DNA from: Actinacidiphila oryziradicis
GTDB lineage: Bacteria; Actinomycetota; Actinomycetes; Streptomycetales; Streptomycetaceae
Direction: 5' to 3'
Assembly (NCBI RefSeq): GCF_005047355.1
Contig: NZ_SUMC01000031.1
Location: forward strand, 1 to 64,000
DNA: 64,000 nt
Made by a program: the position numbers and the translations under genes
Notes under the pieces: model-generated
Told to the model about the DNA's origin: nothing
Database searches by the model: none
What the model saw: only the letters and a program-made list of their open reading frames with translations
Shown here: piece by piece, positions 51,766-59,833 of the stretch
Layout: each line of letters begins with the position of its first letter
How positions within the stretch are numbered: the first letter of the stretch is position 1

Positions 51766-52191
51766 ATGCGAGCGGTGGCCCAGCGGGTGAGCGAAGCGAG
51801 TGTGGTGGTCGACGGCGAGACGGTCGGAGAGATCGTCGGACCAGGGTTGTGCGTACTGGTCGGGGTAACTCACGACGATACCCCGGACAAGGCCGCCCAG
51901 CTCGCGCGCAAATTGTGGAGCCTGCGCATTCTGCCCGGTGAGAAGTCGTGCTCGGACGTCTCCGGGCCACTTCTGGTGATCAGCCAGTTCACTCTCTACG
52001 GTGACGCCCGCAAGGGGCGCCGCCCCACCTGGAACGCCGCCGCGCCCGGCGAAGTCGCCGAGCCGCTGGTCGAGCAGGTCGTGGCGCGGCTGCGGGAACT
52101 GGGCGCGCACGTGGAGACGGGCCGCTTCGGCGCGGACATGAAGGTCTCGCTGACGAACGACGGCCCGTTCACGGTGGTCATCGACATCTGA
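51766..52191 (+). CDS. dtd: D-aminoacyl-tRNA deacylase
   Basis: The 141-residue enzyme removes D-amino acids from tRNA. SQFTLYGDARKGRRP and NDGPFTVVID, with the Gly-cisPro motif, are the diagnostic active-site segments. ATG at 51766. It is divergent from rsiG and convergent with ygfZ. Confidence 0.95.
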   Translation: MRAVAQRVSEASVVVDGETVGEIVGPGLCVLVGVTHDDTPDKAAQLARKLWSLRILPGEKSCSDVSGPLLVISQFTLYGDARKGRRPTWNAAAPGEVAEPLVEQVVARLRELGAHVETGRFGADMKVSLTNDGPFTVVIDI

Positions 52192-52200
52192 CGCCGGGGG

Positions 52201-53181
52201 CTACGGCGCTACGACGATCTCCTGGCTGGCGGGCGTGCCCTCGGCGTCCAGCAGCGCCTCCGGCGCCGTATTGCGCTTCACCAGCGCCAGGGCGATCGGG
52301 CCCAGCTCCCAGTGGCGTGCCGAGGACGTGATGAAGCCGATCTGTCGGCCTTCCGGGCCGTCCTCGGCGAGGCGGACCGCCGTGCCGTGCCCAGGCAGCC
52401 GGACCTCGCTGCCGTCCAGGTGCAGGAAGACCAGCCGGCGCGGCGGCTTGCCGAGATTGTGGACCCGGGCGACGGTCTCCTGGCCCCGGTAGCAGCCCTT
52501 GTCGAGATGGACGGCGGTGGCCAGCCAGCCCAGCTCGTGCGGGATGGTGCGGTGGTCGGTCTCCAGGCCGAGACGCGGGCGGTGCGCCTCGATGCGGAGG
52601 GCTTCCAGCGCGAGCGAGCCGATGGGCGGGGCGGCTTCCTTGGCGTACGACTCCAGCTCGTCGCGCGGCACGAAGACCTCGCGGCCGTACGGCGTCTCCC
52701 GTACCGGCCACCCCGCCGGGGCGGGGGTGATGCTGCCTGCGGGGAGGTGGACGAGTCCGTACCGCTCGGTGGCGTCGGCGACCTCGACCCGGTAGAAGAA
52801 CTTCATGCTTTCCAGGTAGGCGACAAGCGCCTCCTGGGTGCCGGGCTCGACGTGTATCCAGGTCGTCGTGGAGTCGTCGACGAGATACAGCGCGTGCTCG
52901 ATGTGTCCGTGCGCGGAGAGGACCAGCGCTTCGGTGGCCTGGCCGGGCGGCAGGGCGCTGACATGCTGGGTGAGCAGCAGGTGCAGCCAGGGAAGGCGGT
53001 CCTCGCCGGAGACGGTGACGATGCCGCGGTGCGAGAGATCGACGAAACCAGTGCCGTCCGCGAGGGCGCGCTGCTCGCGGAACAGGTCACCGTAGTGGCC
53101 GGCGACACCTTCGTCAGGGCCTTCGGCTGCGACAGCGCCGGGCAGCGACAGCAGGGGGCTGGTCGTGGAGTGTCGCTTCAT
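52201..53181 (-). CDS. ygfZ: YgfZ/CAF17-like folate-binding protein
   Basis: The 326-residue protein resembles the GcvT-type tetrahydrofolate-binding fold and holds the signature DKGCYRGQETVARV (KGCYxGQE). YgfZ supports Fe-S cluster enzyme maturation or repair. It lies 9 bases after nur on the same strand, so it is probably nur-cotranscribed. Confidence 0.93.
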   Translation of the reverse strand: MKRHSTTSPLLSLPGAVAAEGPDEGVAGHYGDLFREQRALADGTGFVDLSHRGIVTVSGEDRLPWLHLLLTQHVSALPPGQATEALVLSAHGHIEHALYLVDDSTTTWIHVEPGTQEALVAYLESMKFFYRVEVADATERYGLVHLPAGSITPAPAGWPVRETPYGREVFVPRDELESYAKEAAPPIGSLALEALRIEAHRPRLGLETDHRTIPHELGWLATAVHLDKGCYRGQETVARVHNLGKPPRRLVFLHLDGSEVRLPGHGTAVRLAEDGPEGRQIGFITSSARHWELGPIALALVKRNTAPEALLDAEGTPASQEIVVAP

Positions 53182-53190
53182 ATCACTAGC

Positions 53191-53649
53191 CTACGGCCCG
53201 GTAGTTGAACTCTTGGCCGTTGCGGGTTTTGCCGAGCAATCGGCGCACCTGCCGAAGATCGCGAAGTGCTTCATGTCCGTCTCGAAGCCGAAGGACGCGC
53301 TCAGCCGGTCCGTGAGCGCCGACGCGACCGAGACGTCCGCCTCGATGACCGAGCCGCAGTCCCGGCACACCAGGTGCATATGGTGGTGGCGGTCCGCGAG
53401 GTGGTAGGTGGGCGCGCCGTGCCCGAGGTGGGCATGGCTGACCAGCCCCAGCTCCTCCAGCAGCTCCAGGGTCCGGTAGACGGTGGAGATGTTGACGCCG
53501 GTGGCCGTCCTGCGGACCTCGGTGAGGATTTCGTCCGGAGTCGCGTGCTCAAGCGTGTCGACGGCTTCCAGGACAAGCTGGCGCTGCGGCGTCAGCCGGT
53601 AGCCCCGCTGACGCAGGTCACTCTTCCAGTCCGTGGTCACCACAGACAC
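53191..53649 (-). CDS. nur: Fur-family nickel uptake regulator Nur
   Basis: The 152-residue protein has the Fur winged helix (ISTVYRTLELLEELGLVSHA) and metal ligands in HLADRHHHMHLVCRDCG and the C-terminal CADC. The sequence agrees with S. coelicolor Nur over most of its length, which represses nickel transport and the Fe superoxide dismutase. The four-histidine stretch supports nickel binding. First gene of nur-ygfZ. Confidence 0.9.
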   Translation of the reverse strand: MSVVTTDWKSDLRQRGYRLTPQRQLVLEAVDTLEHATPDEILTEVRRTATGVNISTVYRTLELLEELGLVSHAHLGHGAPTYHLADRHHHMHLVCRDCGSVIEADVSVASALTDRLSASFGFETDMKHFAIFGRCADCSAKPATAKSSTTGP

Positions 53650-53679
53650 AGTCTAGGCCGGACACGGCTGGAGGAAGGC

Positions 53680-54243
53680 TCAGCGGAAGAAGGCGATTCC
53701 GTCGTCCGGAAGGTCCTTCAGGTCCTTCGCCCACTCGCGCGGGTCGACGACCCGCTTCAGATGCGCCGACATGTACGGGCGCAGCGGCACGGACGGCGTC
53801 GCCTTCTCGCCGACCCACATCAGGTCGCTGTTGACGTAGCCGTACAGGCGCTTGCCACCGCTGTACTCGGGTGCGTCGGCGAGCCTCGTGACGGCGTCCG
53901 TCACGAGGTCGATCTGCGGCTTCTGGTCGGCGAGCTCGCCGTACCAGGTCTCGACGACGCCGGAGTCGCGGGCCAGCGTGATCTCGACCTTGCGGTCCTT
54001 GTTGATCCGCCAGTAGCCGGTCTCGTTCTCCAGCGGGGCCAGCTTCTTTCCCGCCTCGTCCAGCGACCAGGTCTTGGAGGTGTACTCCAGGAACGCGCGG
54101 CCGTCGTGGGTGAAGCTGACCTCCTGGCCGAAGTTGCACTTCTCGGCGCCGGGGAAGTCGAAGACTCCGGCGCCCTCCCAGTTGCCGAGGAGGAAGGCGA
54201 GCGGCACGAGCTCCGGGTGGAGGTCGGAGGGAATCTCGATCAT
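53680..54243 (-). CDS. FABP-like/nitrobindin family protein
   Basis: The 187-residue beta-barrel protein is of the DUF1794 type, with LLGNWEGAGVFDFPG at the first strand and a conserved FTHDGRAFLEYTSKTW region. Relatives bind heme and nitric oxide or scavenge peroxynitrite. The gene is preceded, 2 bases away, by the 35-residue membrane peptide gene. Confidence 0.88.
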   Translation of the reverse strand: MIEIPSDLHPELVPLAFLLGNWEGAGVFDFPGAEKCNFGQEVSFTHDGRAFLEYTSKTWSLDEAGKKLAPLENETGYWRINKDRKVEITLARDSGVVETWYGELADQKPQIDLVTDAVTRLADAPEYSGGKRLYGYVNSDLMWVGEKATPSVPLRPYMSAHLKRVVDPREWAKDLKDLPDDGIAFFR

Positions 54244-54245
54244 GT

Positions 54246-54353
54246 TCAGCGCTGTCCCTGGTAGAGCTTCTTCACCGCGAGGACGGAGAACGCGAGTACG
54301 CCGACGCAGACCAGGACGAGCAGTGCGTCGAAGGTGTATTCAAGGGCGCTCAC
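54246..54353 (-). CDS. 35-residue membrane peptide
   Basis: Starting at GTG 54351-54353 the frame reads MSALEYTFDALLVLVCVGVL and ends VKKLYQGQR*. One hydrophobic segment (about 8-27) has an acidic N-side and a basic C-side, so it should insert in the membrane. Its stop lies 2 bases before the nitrobindin-like gene. This arrangement suggests translational coupling. It is too short for most annotation pipelines. Confidence 0.6.
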   Translation of the reverse strand: MSALEYTFDALLVLVCVGVLAFSVLAVKKLYQGQR

Positions 54354-54443
54354 AGCTGTGCTCCTCTGTCGGTGGTGGACCGGGGACGAGTCTAATCGCC
54401 CCCGGTCGGTGGGCGGAGGTCAGCCCGGCCGTCAGCCGAGCCG

Positions 54444-55277
54444 TCAGCCGAGCAGCTGGGCCTGCAGGAGCACCGTCTGGTGCATCGGGACGGCCGGCAT
54501 GCTGCCCCGGTGCGACAGCACGATGACGGCGATCGTGTCGCCGGCGACGAGATGGGCGTAGCGGACATGGTCCCGGCCGCGTGGCTTGCGCTCGTCGAAG
54601 ACGAACGAGTCGACGCCGTCGGGGAGGTTGCCGCTGTCGCCGAATCCCGGGTCGTAGGACACGTCCGGCGCGTCCTGGAAGGTGCCGATCCTCGACAGGT
54701 CCAGCTGGGAGCGCGTCGCGTACGCCTGGGTGCTGTACTGGAGCAGATAGATCGCGGCGTGGGTACCGTCCTTCGTGGTCCAGGCGCGTGCCGCGATGTG
54801 GCGGAGGCCTTCGTGTTTCAGATCCAGCGCCAGTTCCTGCCGGTGGTCCTTCTGGAACAGCTGTAGGAAGGTGCCGGTAGGCAGCCATCCCCTGCGCCCC
54901 GGGAACACCGGGTCGTTCTTCGCACCCTCCGGCGCCGGGAGGAGCAGCGCCCGCAGATCCGCGTAATGGCGGCGGCCGGGGTTCTTCTTGACGTCCTCCA
55001 GCGGCCGGGGCGCGCCCTCCGGGAGACGGGGCAGGCTCAGCGCCGGGTACGTCCAGCGCCCGTCTTCCGGGGTCCGCAGGCCCGGGATCTCCGTGCGCTC
55101 CGGCTGCGTCACGGCGTACGCGGTGGCCCCGCCCAGGGCCGCGAACACCAGCACGGCCGACGTCCAGCGCAGCGCTGCCCGCAGCACACGGTGCTCTCTT
55201 GCCGTGGGCGTGGGCGTGGCGGGTGCGGCGGGCGGCTCCCCCGCCGCCACGGCGGGGGCCATCGGCTGGTCGGTCAT
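54444..55277 (-). CDS. membrane-anchored exported protein, third of three paralogues
   Basis: The 277-residue protein has a Pro/Ala-rich cytoplasmic start, one membrane anchor (ALRWTSAVLVFAALGGATAY, about 32-51) and an external domain. The domain carries the shared motif LRALLLPAPEG and repeated strands with Asp/Tyr. The ATG overlaps the upstream gene by 4 bases. No enzyme motif is recognised. Confidence 0.8.
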   Translation of the reverse strand: MTDQPMAPAVAAGEPPAAPATPTPTAREHRVLRAALRWTSAVLVFAALGGATAYAVTQPERTEIPGLRTPEDGRWTYPALSLPRLPEGAPRPLEDVKKNPGRRHYADLRALLLPAPEGAKNDPVFPGRRGWLPTGTFLQLFQKDHRQELALDLKHEGLRHIAARAWTTKDGTHAAIYLLQYSTQAYATRSQLDLSRIGTFQDAPDVSYDPGFGDSGNLPDGVDSFVFDERKPRGRDHVRYAHLVAGDTIAVIVLSHRGSMPAVPMHQTVLLQAQLLG

Positions 55278-56263
55278 GCGGCCTCTCCCGGGTCCTTGAC
55301 GCGGTCGAGCTGCTGCTTGAGCAGCTTGGCGGCGTCGTCCTTCTGCAGGGGTGTGGTGCCACTGGCGCTGAGGCTGATCACGAGGTCCCCCTCGGTGGCC
55401 TCGCAGTACATCGAATCGAGCGAGACGCCCTTCTCCAGGGGCGGCAGGACGCAGCGGGCCTTCGGGTGCCCGGCGATCGTCGGGCCCTTCCGGAGGACGC
55501 CCGTCCCTTCGGTGGCCGCGGCGAAGAAGTCGGTTGCGGCGCGGGCGGCCCGCTTGTTCGTCATCTGGAGGAGCCGGATCTCGACGACGAGGGCGGCCTC
55601 CCCGTCGGTGGCGCCGCCAGAGCCTCCGTATGTGCTGTACGTCCGCATACCGATGCCCTGGATACCCAGCCGGTCGACGGCCTTGCGCGCCGTCTCGCGC
55701 TGCTTCTTCGGCAGGCTCCGGTAGCGCTCCTTCACCAGGTCGGACGCCTGCTTGCCACTCAGCTGAGCGTCGTTCCCGAACTCGGCGACATCCGGTCCCG
55801 GCACATACGTCTCCGGCATCGGCAGCAACAGCTTCCTCAGTGCCCCGTAGTGGCTCCCGCCCGACGTTGCCCCGTACGCGCCTGTCCGCTTCGGCTCGGG
55901 AGCCTTCCATGCCTTCCCGGTGGTCTTCTTGCCGGCGTCCTGATTCCGGCCCTGGTTCAGTACGGCGTAGCCGATGCCGCCGCCCGCCGCCACGGCGACC
56001 AGTGCGCCGGCGAGCCCGAGCGCGAGGCGCCGCCGTGACGCCTTCGCCTCCGGCGCGGGCGCGGCGGGCGGCTCCGCCACGGACGGCTCCGGGGCCGGTT
56101 CTGCTCCGGCCAGCAGCGACGGCTGCGGCTCGGCAGCGAGTTCGGGCATCGGGGCGGCCTCGGACAGCTCAGCCGCCGGGTCGGCGGTCTCGGTCGGCGG
56201 CTGCGGATCGGGGCGCTGCACCGCGGTCGCTTCAGCTTGGGGAGGTGTCGGTTCGTCGGTCAC
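55274..56263 (-). CDS. membrane-anchored exported protein, second of three paralogues
   Basis: The 329-residue protein has an Ala/Pro/Glu-rich N-terminal region of about 80 residues and a membrane anchor (LALGLAGALVAVAAGGGIGYAV). An external domain follows with the motif LRKLLLPMPE and a conserved Cys pair (KARCVLPP and MYCEATEG). GTG start overlaps the preceding gene by 4 bases. The pattern matches the other two members. Confidence 0.8.
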   Translation of the reverse strand: MTDEPTPPQAEATAVQRPDPQPPTETADPAAELSEAAPMPELAAEPQPSLLAGAEPAPEPSVAEPPAAPAPEAKASRRRLALGLAGALVAVAAGGGIGYAVLNQGRNQDAGKKTTGKAWKAPEPKRTGAYGATSGGSHYGALRKLLLPMPETYVPGPDVAEFGNDAQLSGKQASDLVKERYRSLPKKQRETARKAVDRLGIQGIGMRTYSTYGGSGGATDGEAALVVEIRLLQMTNKRAARAATDFFAAATEGTGVLRKGPTIAGHPKARCVLPPLEKGVSLDSMYCEATEGDLVISLSASGTTPLQKDDAAKLLKQQLDRVKDPGEAA

Positions 56264-57102
56264 AGCCGCTCCAGCTGGCGCTTGGCGACGGACATGATGG
56301 CCTTGCCGGTGATCGGCTTCGCCGAGGTGAGCCAGATGTCCATCACGATGTCGCCCTGCCGGGCGAGCGCGCGGGCCTGGTACTCGGGCAGGTAGCCCGC
56401 CGTGATCGTGGGCTTGTAGTAGACCCATGCCTCGCCGTCCACGGAACCGGGGATCAACTGGCCGTCGTGGCCGGCGTAGTCGGCCTCGGGCATGTATCCC
56501 GCCATGTCGTAGGCGTGGTCCTCCGCGTAGGAGTGCGTCTCGTCGCGGAACTGGACGAGGCGGATCTCGGTATCCGTGTAGGTGGTGGAGCCGCCAACGG
56601 TCCAGGTGGCGGCGGCCAGACGCCGGAAAGCGTCCTGGTTGAGCTGGCTGAACATGTACTTCTGGTCGTCGAACGTCATGGCGTAGTCGTAGAGCGACAC
56701 CCAGCCGTCGTCGGCGAACGGGATGGCCCAGTCCTTGGCGCCCTTGGGCTTCGCGAGGAGCAGCTTCCGCAGGTCGCCGTCGGTCTTGACCAGGGTGTCC
56801 TCTGCGGCGGTGAGCGGGGTGGCCTTGGCGGCCGGGGCCGTGGGCTGCTTCAGCTCTGGCTGGGCGAGCGGCGGGAGCGGGGTGTCCGGGCGCTGGTACT
56901 GGATCTGGTATCCGGTCCCGGCCCCCGCCAGCACGCCGAGGACGGCGGCTGCGGCGATCAGGACGGCGGTACGCCCACGGCGCCGGGGCTTGGCCTCCGG
57001 CGCCGTGGCGGCAGAAGCCGGATCCAGGACGGCACCGGGGTCAGGGTCGGGTGCGGCGTCGGGGTCTGGGACAGGTCTGTCCTCGGACAAAGGTTTCTCC
57101 AC
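56260..57102 (-). CDS. membrane-anchored exported protein, first of three paralogues
   Basis: The 280-residue protein has an Asp/Pro-rich cytoplasmic N-terminus, a membrane anchor (AVLIAAAAVLGVLAGAGTGY, about 46-65) and an external domain with LRKLLLAKPKGAKDW and several aromatic-Asp patches. It opens the three-gene operon; a short frame (57117-57203) lies upstream. The function is unknown; the shared layout suggests a complex on the outer face of the membrane. Confidence 0.8.
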   Translation of the reverse strand: MEKPLSEDRPVPDPDAAPDPDPGAVLDPASAATAPEAKPRRRGRTAVLIAAAAVLGVLAGAGTGYQIQYQRPDTPLPPLAQPELKQPTAPAAKATPLTAAEDTLVKTDGDLRKLLLAKPKGAKDWAIPFADDGWVSLYDYAMTFDDQKYMFSQLNQDAFRRLAAATWTVGGSTTYTDTEIRLVQFRDETHSYAEDHAYDMAGYMPEADYAGHDGQLIPGSVDGEAWVYYKPTITAGYLPEYQARALARQGDIVMDIWLTSAKPITGKAIMSVAKRQLERL

Positions 57103-57116
57103 GAGAAGGGGTGGGA

Positions 57117-57203
57117 TCAGCGGCCGTCGAAAAGCCGCTGGAGCTGCTGGAACGCCGGAGCGCAGCCGTCCGCGAGAGCGGTGAAGGTGAAACGGGATTT
57201 CAC
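57117..57203 (-). CDS. possible 28-residue peptide or a paralogue tail
   Basis: GTG at 57203 followed by KSRFTFTALADGCAPAFQQL and QRLFDGR gives 28 residues with a stop 14 bases before the first paralogue. A run of G precedes it. The tail QQLQRLF resembles the C-termini of the neighbours (RQLERL, QQLDRV), so it may be the last piece of a fourth paralogue. Uncertain. Confidence 0.3.
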   Translation of the reverse strand: MKSRFTFTALADGCAPAFQQLQRLFDGR

Positions 57204-57363
57204 GAGGCCCCCCCGGGCGCCGTCACAGAGCACACGCGCACCGTGCGCAACAGGCGAAGCTGCATTATGTCGAGCACACACAGCTTCTTGACAGCGGTTT
57301 TACTGTGGCCCGGGCCACGTCGGCGCGTCTCTCCTCCCTGGCCGGCAGGCCTACCCTGGGGTC

Positions 57364-57726
57364 ATGGCGAAGAAGCTCGTGATCAAGGTGACGGCGGGCG
57401 TGGACGCGCCCGAGCGCTGCTCGCAGGCGTTCACGGTGGCGGCGGTCGCGGTGGCGAGCGGGGTGGAGGTGTCGCTGTGGCTCACCGGGGAATCAGCGTG
57501 GTTCGCCCTGCCCGGGAAGGCGGCGGAATTCGAGCTGCCGCATGCGGCGCCGTTGCCTGAATTGATCGAGGGCATCCTGGCGGGCGGCGGGATCACGTTG
57601 TGCACGCAGTGCGCGGCGCGGCGCGGGATCACGGAGAAGGATGTGCTGGACGGGATCCGGATCGCGGGGGCGCAGGTGTTCGTCAGCGAGATCATGCCGG
57701 ACGGGGTGCAGGCGCTGGTCTACTAG
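57364..57726 (+). CDS. DsrE-family protein
   Basis: The 120-residue protein has the DsrE/DsrF-like fold with LVIKVTAGVDAPERCSQAFT at the start and LCTQCAARRGITEKDVLDGI with two cysteines near the putative persulfide site. Such proteins relay sulfur. The TAG stop at 57724-57726 lies inside the left terminus of the adjoining MITE-like element. Confidence 0.85.
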   Translation: MAKKLVIKVTAGVDAPERCSQAFTVAAVAVASGVEVSLWLTGESAWFALPGKAAEFELPHAAPLPELIEGILAGGGITLCTQCAARRGITEKDVLDGIRIAGAQVFVSEIMPDGVQALVY

Positions 57727-57900
57727 GCCCTGTCCGCCGGATCGCGGGCGCCCACCGCGCTGGGGGGCACCTCCCGGCCGGAGGGTGGGCAGGCTGATGT
57801 CGCCGTGGCGTTGTCCGGTGCGGTGTATCCGTAAGGCGCCGCCTGCCGCGCCTGCCGCGGCGGCGAAGGGACCGTTCATGATCCGCCGGACAGGCCCTAG
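57723..57900. mobile_element. 178-bp MITE-like element with 21-bp inverted termini
   Basis: The left end (CTAGGCCCTGTCCGCCGGAT, 57723-57742) and the right end (57880-57900) are inverted at 19 of 21 positions. The interior holds a GGGGGCACCTCCCGG palindrome and no gene. The repeat resembles a common Streptomyces terminal sequence. Flanking CTA/TAG suggests a short target. Confidence 0.7.
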
Positions 57901-58154
57901 TGGCGCCGTTTGCCGTCGAGCTCGTCCCACCACTGGTCGGACTGGTCGTCGCCGGAGGGGTCGTCCCACCAGCGGTCGTCCGGGCCCCGCCGGTTCGCGA
58001 CGATCGCCGCGACGGGCGGGATGACCATGGCGACCAGGCACATGGCGACGGCCGCAGGGACGGACCACAGCCGCACCACGGCCCACGCCAGGACGAAGAG
58101 CAGGATGCAGCCGATCATCATGACGAAGTACCAGTGCCTACGGCGTGACAACAC
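57897..58154 (-). CDS. DUF3099 family membrane protein
   Basis: The 85-residue protein has two membrane segments (VMMIGCILLFVLAWAVVRLW and VPAAVAMCLVAMVIPPVAAI) and an acidic tail with paired Trp (DRWWDDPS, DQWWDELDG). This matches DUF3099, unknown in function. GTG at 58154 is chosen over an in-frame Pro/Arg extension. Its TAG stop lies in the right end of the MITE-like element. Confidence 0.8.
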   Translation of the reverse strand: MLSRRRHWYFVMMIGCILLFVLAWAVVRLWSVPAAVAMCLVAMVIPPVAAIVANRRGPDDRWWDDPSGDDQSDQWWDELDGKRRH

Positions 58155-58216
58155 ACTTCTACGGTACGGCCGAGGGCCGCATCCCGGCATGGGTTGCGGC
58201 CCTCGGATCGTACGAA

Positions 58217-58507
58217 TCAGACGGCGATGGCCACGTCGGCCGGCGCACCCTGCTGGGCGACGACCGTACGGTCCACCGTGGCGCCCGGGACGAGCGCGCG
58301 CAGCGTCCAGGTGCCCGGCGCGGCGAAGAAGCGGAACTGTCCGGTCGCCGAGGTGGGGACCTCGGCCGTGAACTCGCCGCCGCCGTCGAGCAGCCGGACA
58401 TAGCCGCTGATCGGCTCGCCGTCGCGGGTCACGGAACCCTGGATGATCGTCTCAGTTGCCACGTCAACGCCTGCCAGGGACGGGCCGCCGGCCTTCGCTC
58501 CACACAT
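58217..58507 (-). CDS. SseC/DUF1416 protein
   Basis: The 96-residue protein begins MCGAKAGGPSLAGVDVATET and belongs to DUF1416, known as SseC in mycobacteria, always encoded next to a sulfurtransferase. A beta-sandwich (GSVTRDGEPISGYVRLLDGG) is evident. The ATG at 58507 is 6 bases after AGAAGGA. It is 24 bases downstream of the sulfurtransferase gene. Confidence 0.92.
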   Translation of the reverse strand: MCGAKAGGPSLAGVDVATETIIQGSVTRDGEPISGYVRLLDGGGEFTAEVPTSATGQFRFFAAPGTWTLRALVPGATVDRTVVAQQGAPADVAIAV

Positions 58508-58531
58508 ATGCAATCCTTCTGAGTCGGGGTT

Positions 58532-59371
58532 TCAGCTGCCTGCGCCGAGCTCGATGGGCACGCCCACGAGGGAGCCGTACTCGGTCCAGGAGCCGTCGTA
58601 GTTCTTGACGTTGGGCTGGTTGAGCAGCTCGTGCAGCACGAACCAGGTGAGCGAGGAACGCTCTCCGATACGGCAGAGCGCGATGGTGTCCTTCGACAGG
58701 TCGACGCCCTCGTCCTCGTAGAGCGCCTTGAGCTCGTCGTCGGACTTGAAGGTGCCGTCGTCGTTGGCGTTCTTCGACCACGGGATGTTGCGGGAGGTCG
58801 GGATGTGGCCCGGCTTCTGCGACTGCTCCTGCGGGAGGTGCGCCGGGGCGAGCAGCTTGCCGGAGAACTCGTCGGGCGAGCGGACGTCGACCAGATTCAG
58901 GCTGCCGATCGCGGCGAGGACCTCGTCACGGAAGGCACGGATCGAGCTGTCCTGCGCCTTGGCCTTGTACTCGGTCGTGGGGCGCTCGGACACCTCGTCG
59001 ACCAGGTCGCGGGAGTCGAGTTCCCACTTCTTGCGGCCGCCGTCGAGGAGCTTGACGTCCTGGTGGCCGTAGAGCTTGAAGTACCAGTACGCGTAGGCGG
59101 CGAACCAGTTGTTGTTTCCGCCGTACAGGATGACGGTGTCGTCGTTGGCGATGCCCTTCCCCGACAGCAGCTTCTCGAAGCCGGCCTGGTCGACGAAGTC
59201 ACGGCGCACCGGGTCCTGGAGGTCCTTCTTCCAGTCGATCCGGATCGCGTTCTTGATGTGGTTCTTGTCGTACGCCGACGTGTCCTCGTCGACCTCGACA
59301 ATGACCACCTTGGGGTCGTCGATGTGGGCCTGGACCCAGTCGGCGTCGACCAGGACGTCACTGCGGCTCAT
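58532..59371 (-). CDS. thiosulfate/3-mercaptopyruvate sulfurtransferase
   Basis: The 279-residue enzyme has two rhodanese domains; the second holds the catalytic Cys in TIALCRIGERSSLTW. The first includes VDADWVQAHIDDPKVVIVEV and ILYGGNNNWFAAYAYW. It transfers sulfur to cyanide or other acceptors and is paired with SseC. The ATG at 59371 follows GGAGGAG. A cysteine-containing leader peptide upstream implies attenuation control. Confidence 0.94.
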   Translation of the reverse strand: MSRSDVLVDADWVQAHIDDPKVVIVEVDEDTSAYDKNHIKNAIRIDWKKDLQDPVRRDFVDQAGFEKLLSGKGIANDDTVILYGGNNNWFAAYAYWYFKLYGHQDVKLLDGGRKKWELDSRDLVDEVSERPTTEYKAKAQDSSIRAFRDEVLAAIGSLNLVDVRSPDEFSGKLLAPAHLPQEQSQKPGHIPTSRNIPWSKNANDDGTFKSDDELKALYEDEGVDLSKDTIALCRIGERSSLTWFVLHELLNQPNVKNYDGSWTEYGSLVGVPIELGAGS

Positions 59372-59526
59372 GCTGTTCTCCTCCGGGCAGTTGCGGATGT
59401 GCCGTTTGTGCCGGTGCGGCGGGGCTCGGGCGCTGCGCACGGACGGGTGCGCAGCGCGACGCCGCGGGAAATGCGGGAATGGCGGGGGAAGGGGCGGAGG
59501 CGGGCGCGCATGCGTGCGCAGGCCCC

Positions 59527-59607
59527 CTACGGCATGCGACAGAGCATGGCGGCGACGCGGCACAGGTCAACTGCCCGCCGCTTCGTGAGGTCCGCCTGTC
59601 GCTCCAT
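59527..59607 (-). CDS. putative leader peptide upstream of the sulfurtransferase
   Basis: ATG at 59607 encodes 26 residues, MERQADLTKRRAVDLCRVAA and MLCRMP, with the KRRAVDLCRVAAMLC core seen in actinobacterial leader peptides before sulfur-metabolism genes. Two Cys codons near the end could sense cysteine supply. It lies 155 bases before the sulfurtransferase start. The gap probably contains the attenuator. Confidence 0.7.
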   Translation of the reverse strand: MERQADLTKRRAVDLCRVAAMLCRMP

Positions 59608-59833
59608 GGCTTCGATCGTAGGGAACGGGACGCGGAGTGTCACCGGCGTTCCGCCATTCGATACGCGATTGTCCGCATTTCGGGATAGCAGCGCCTCGCC
59701 GACCGTGGCACGAGGTTCCGGAGGCCCGGCCGGGGTCCGCACGGCTGTCCGGTGGACAGCACCGTCTCACGCTTCGGGACCCCGGCCCAGGTCACATGGG
59801 CTCATGGACTCATGGACTCATCGGCTGATCGGC

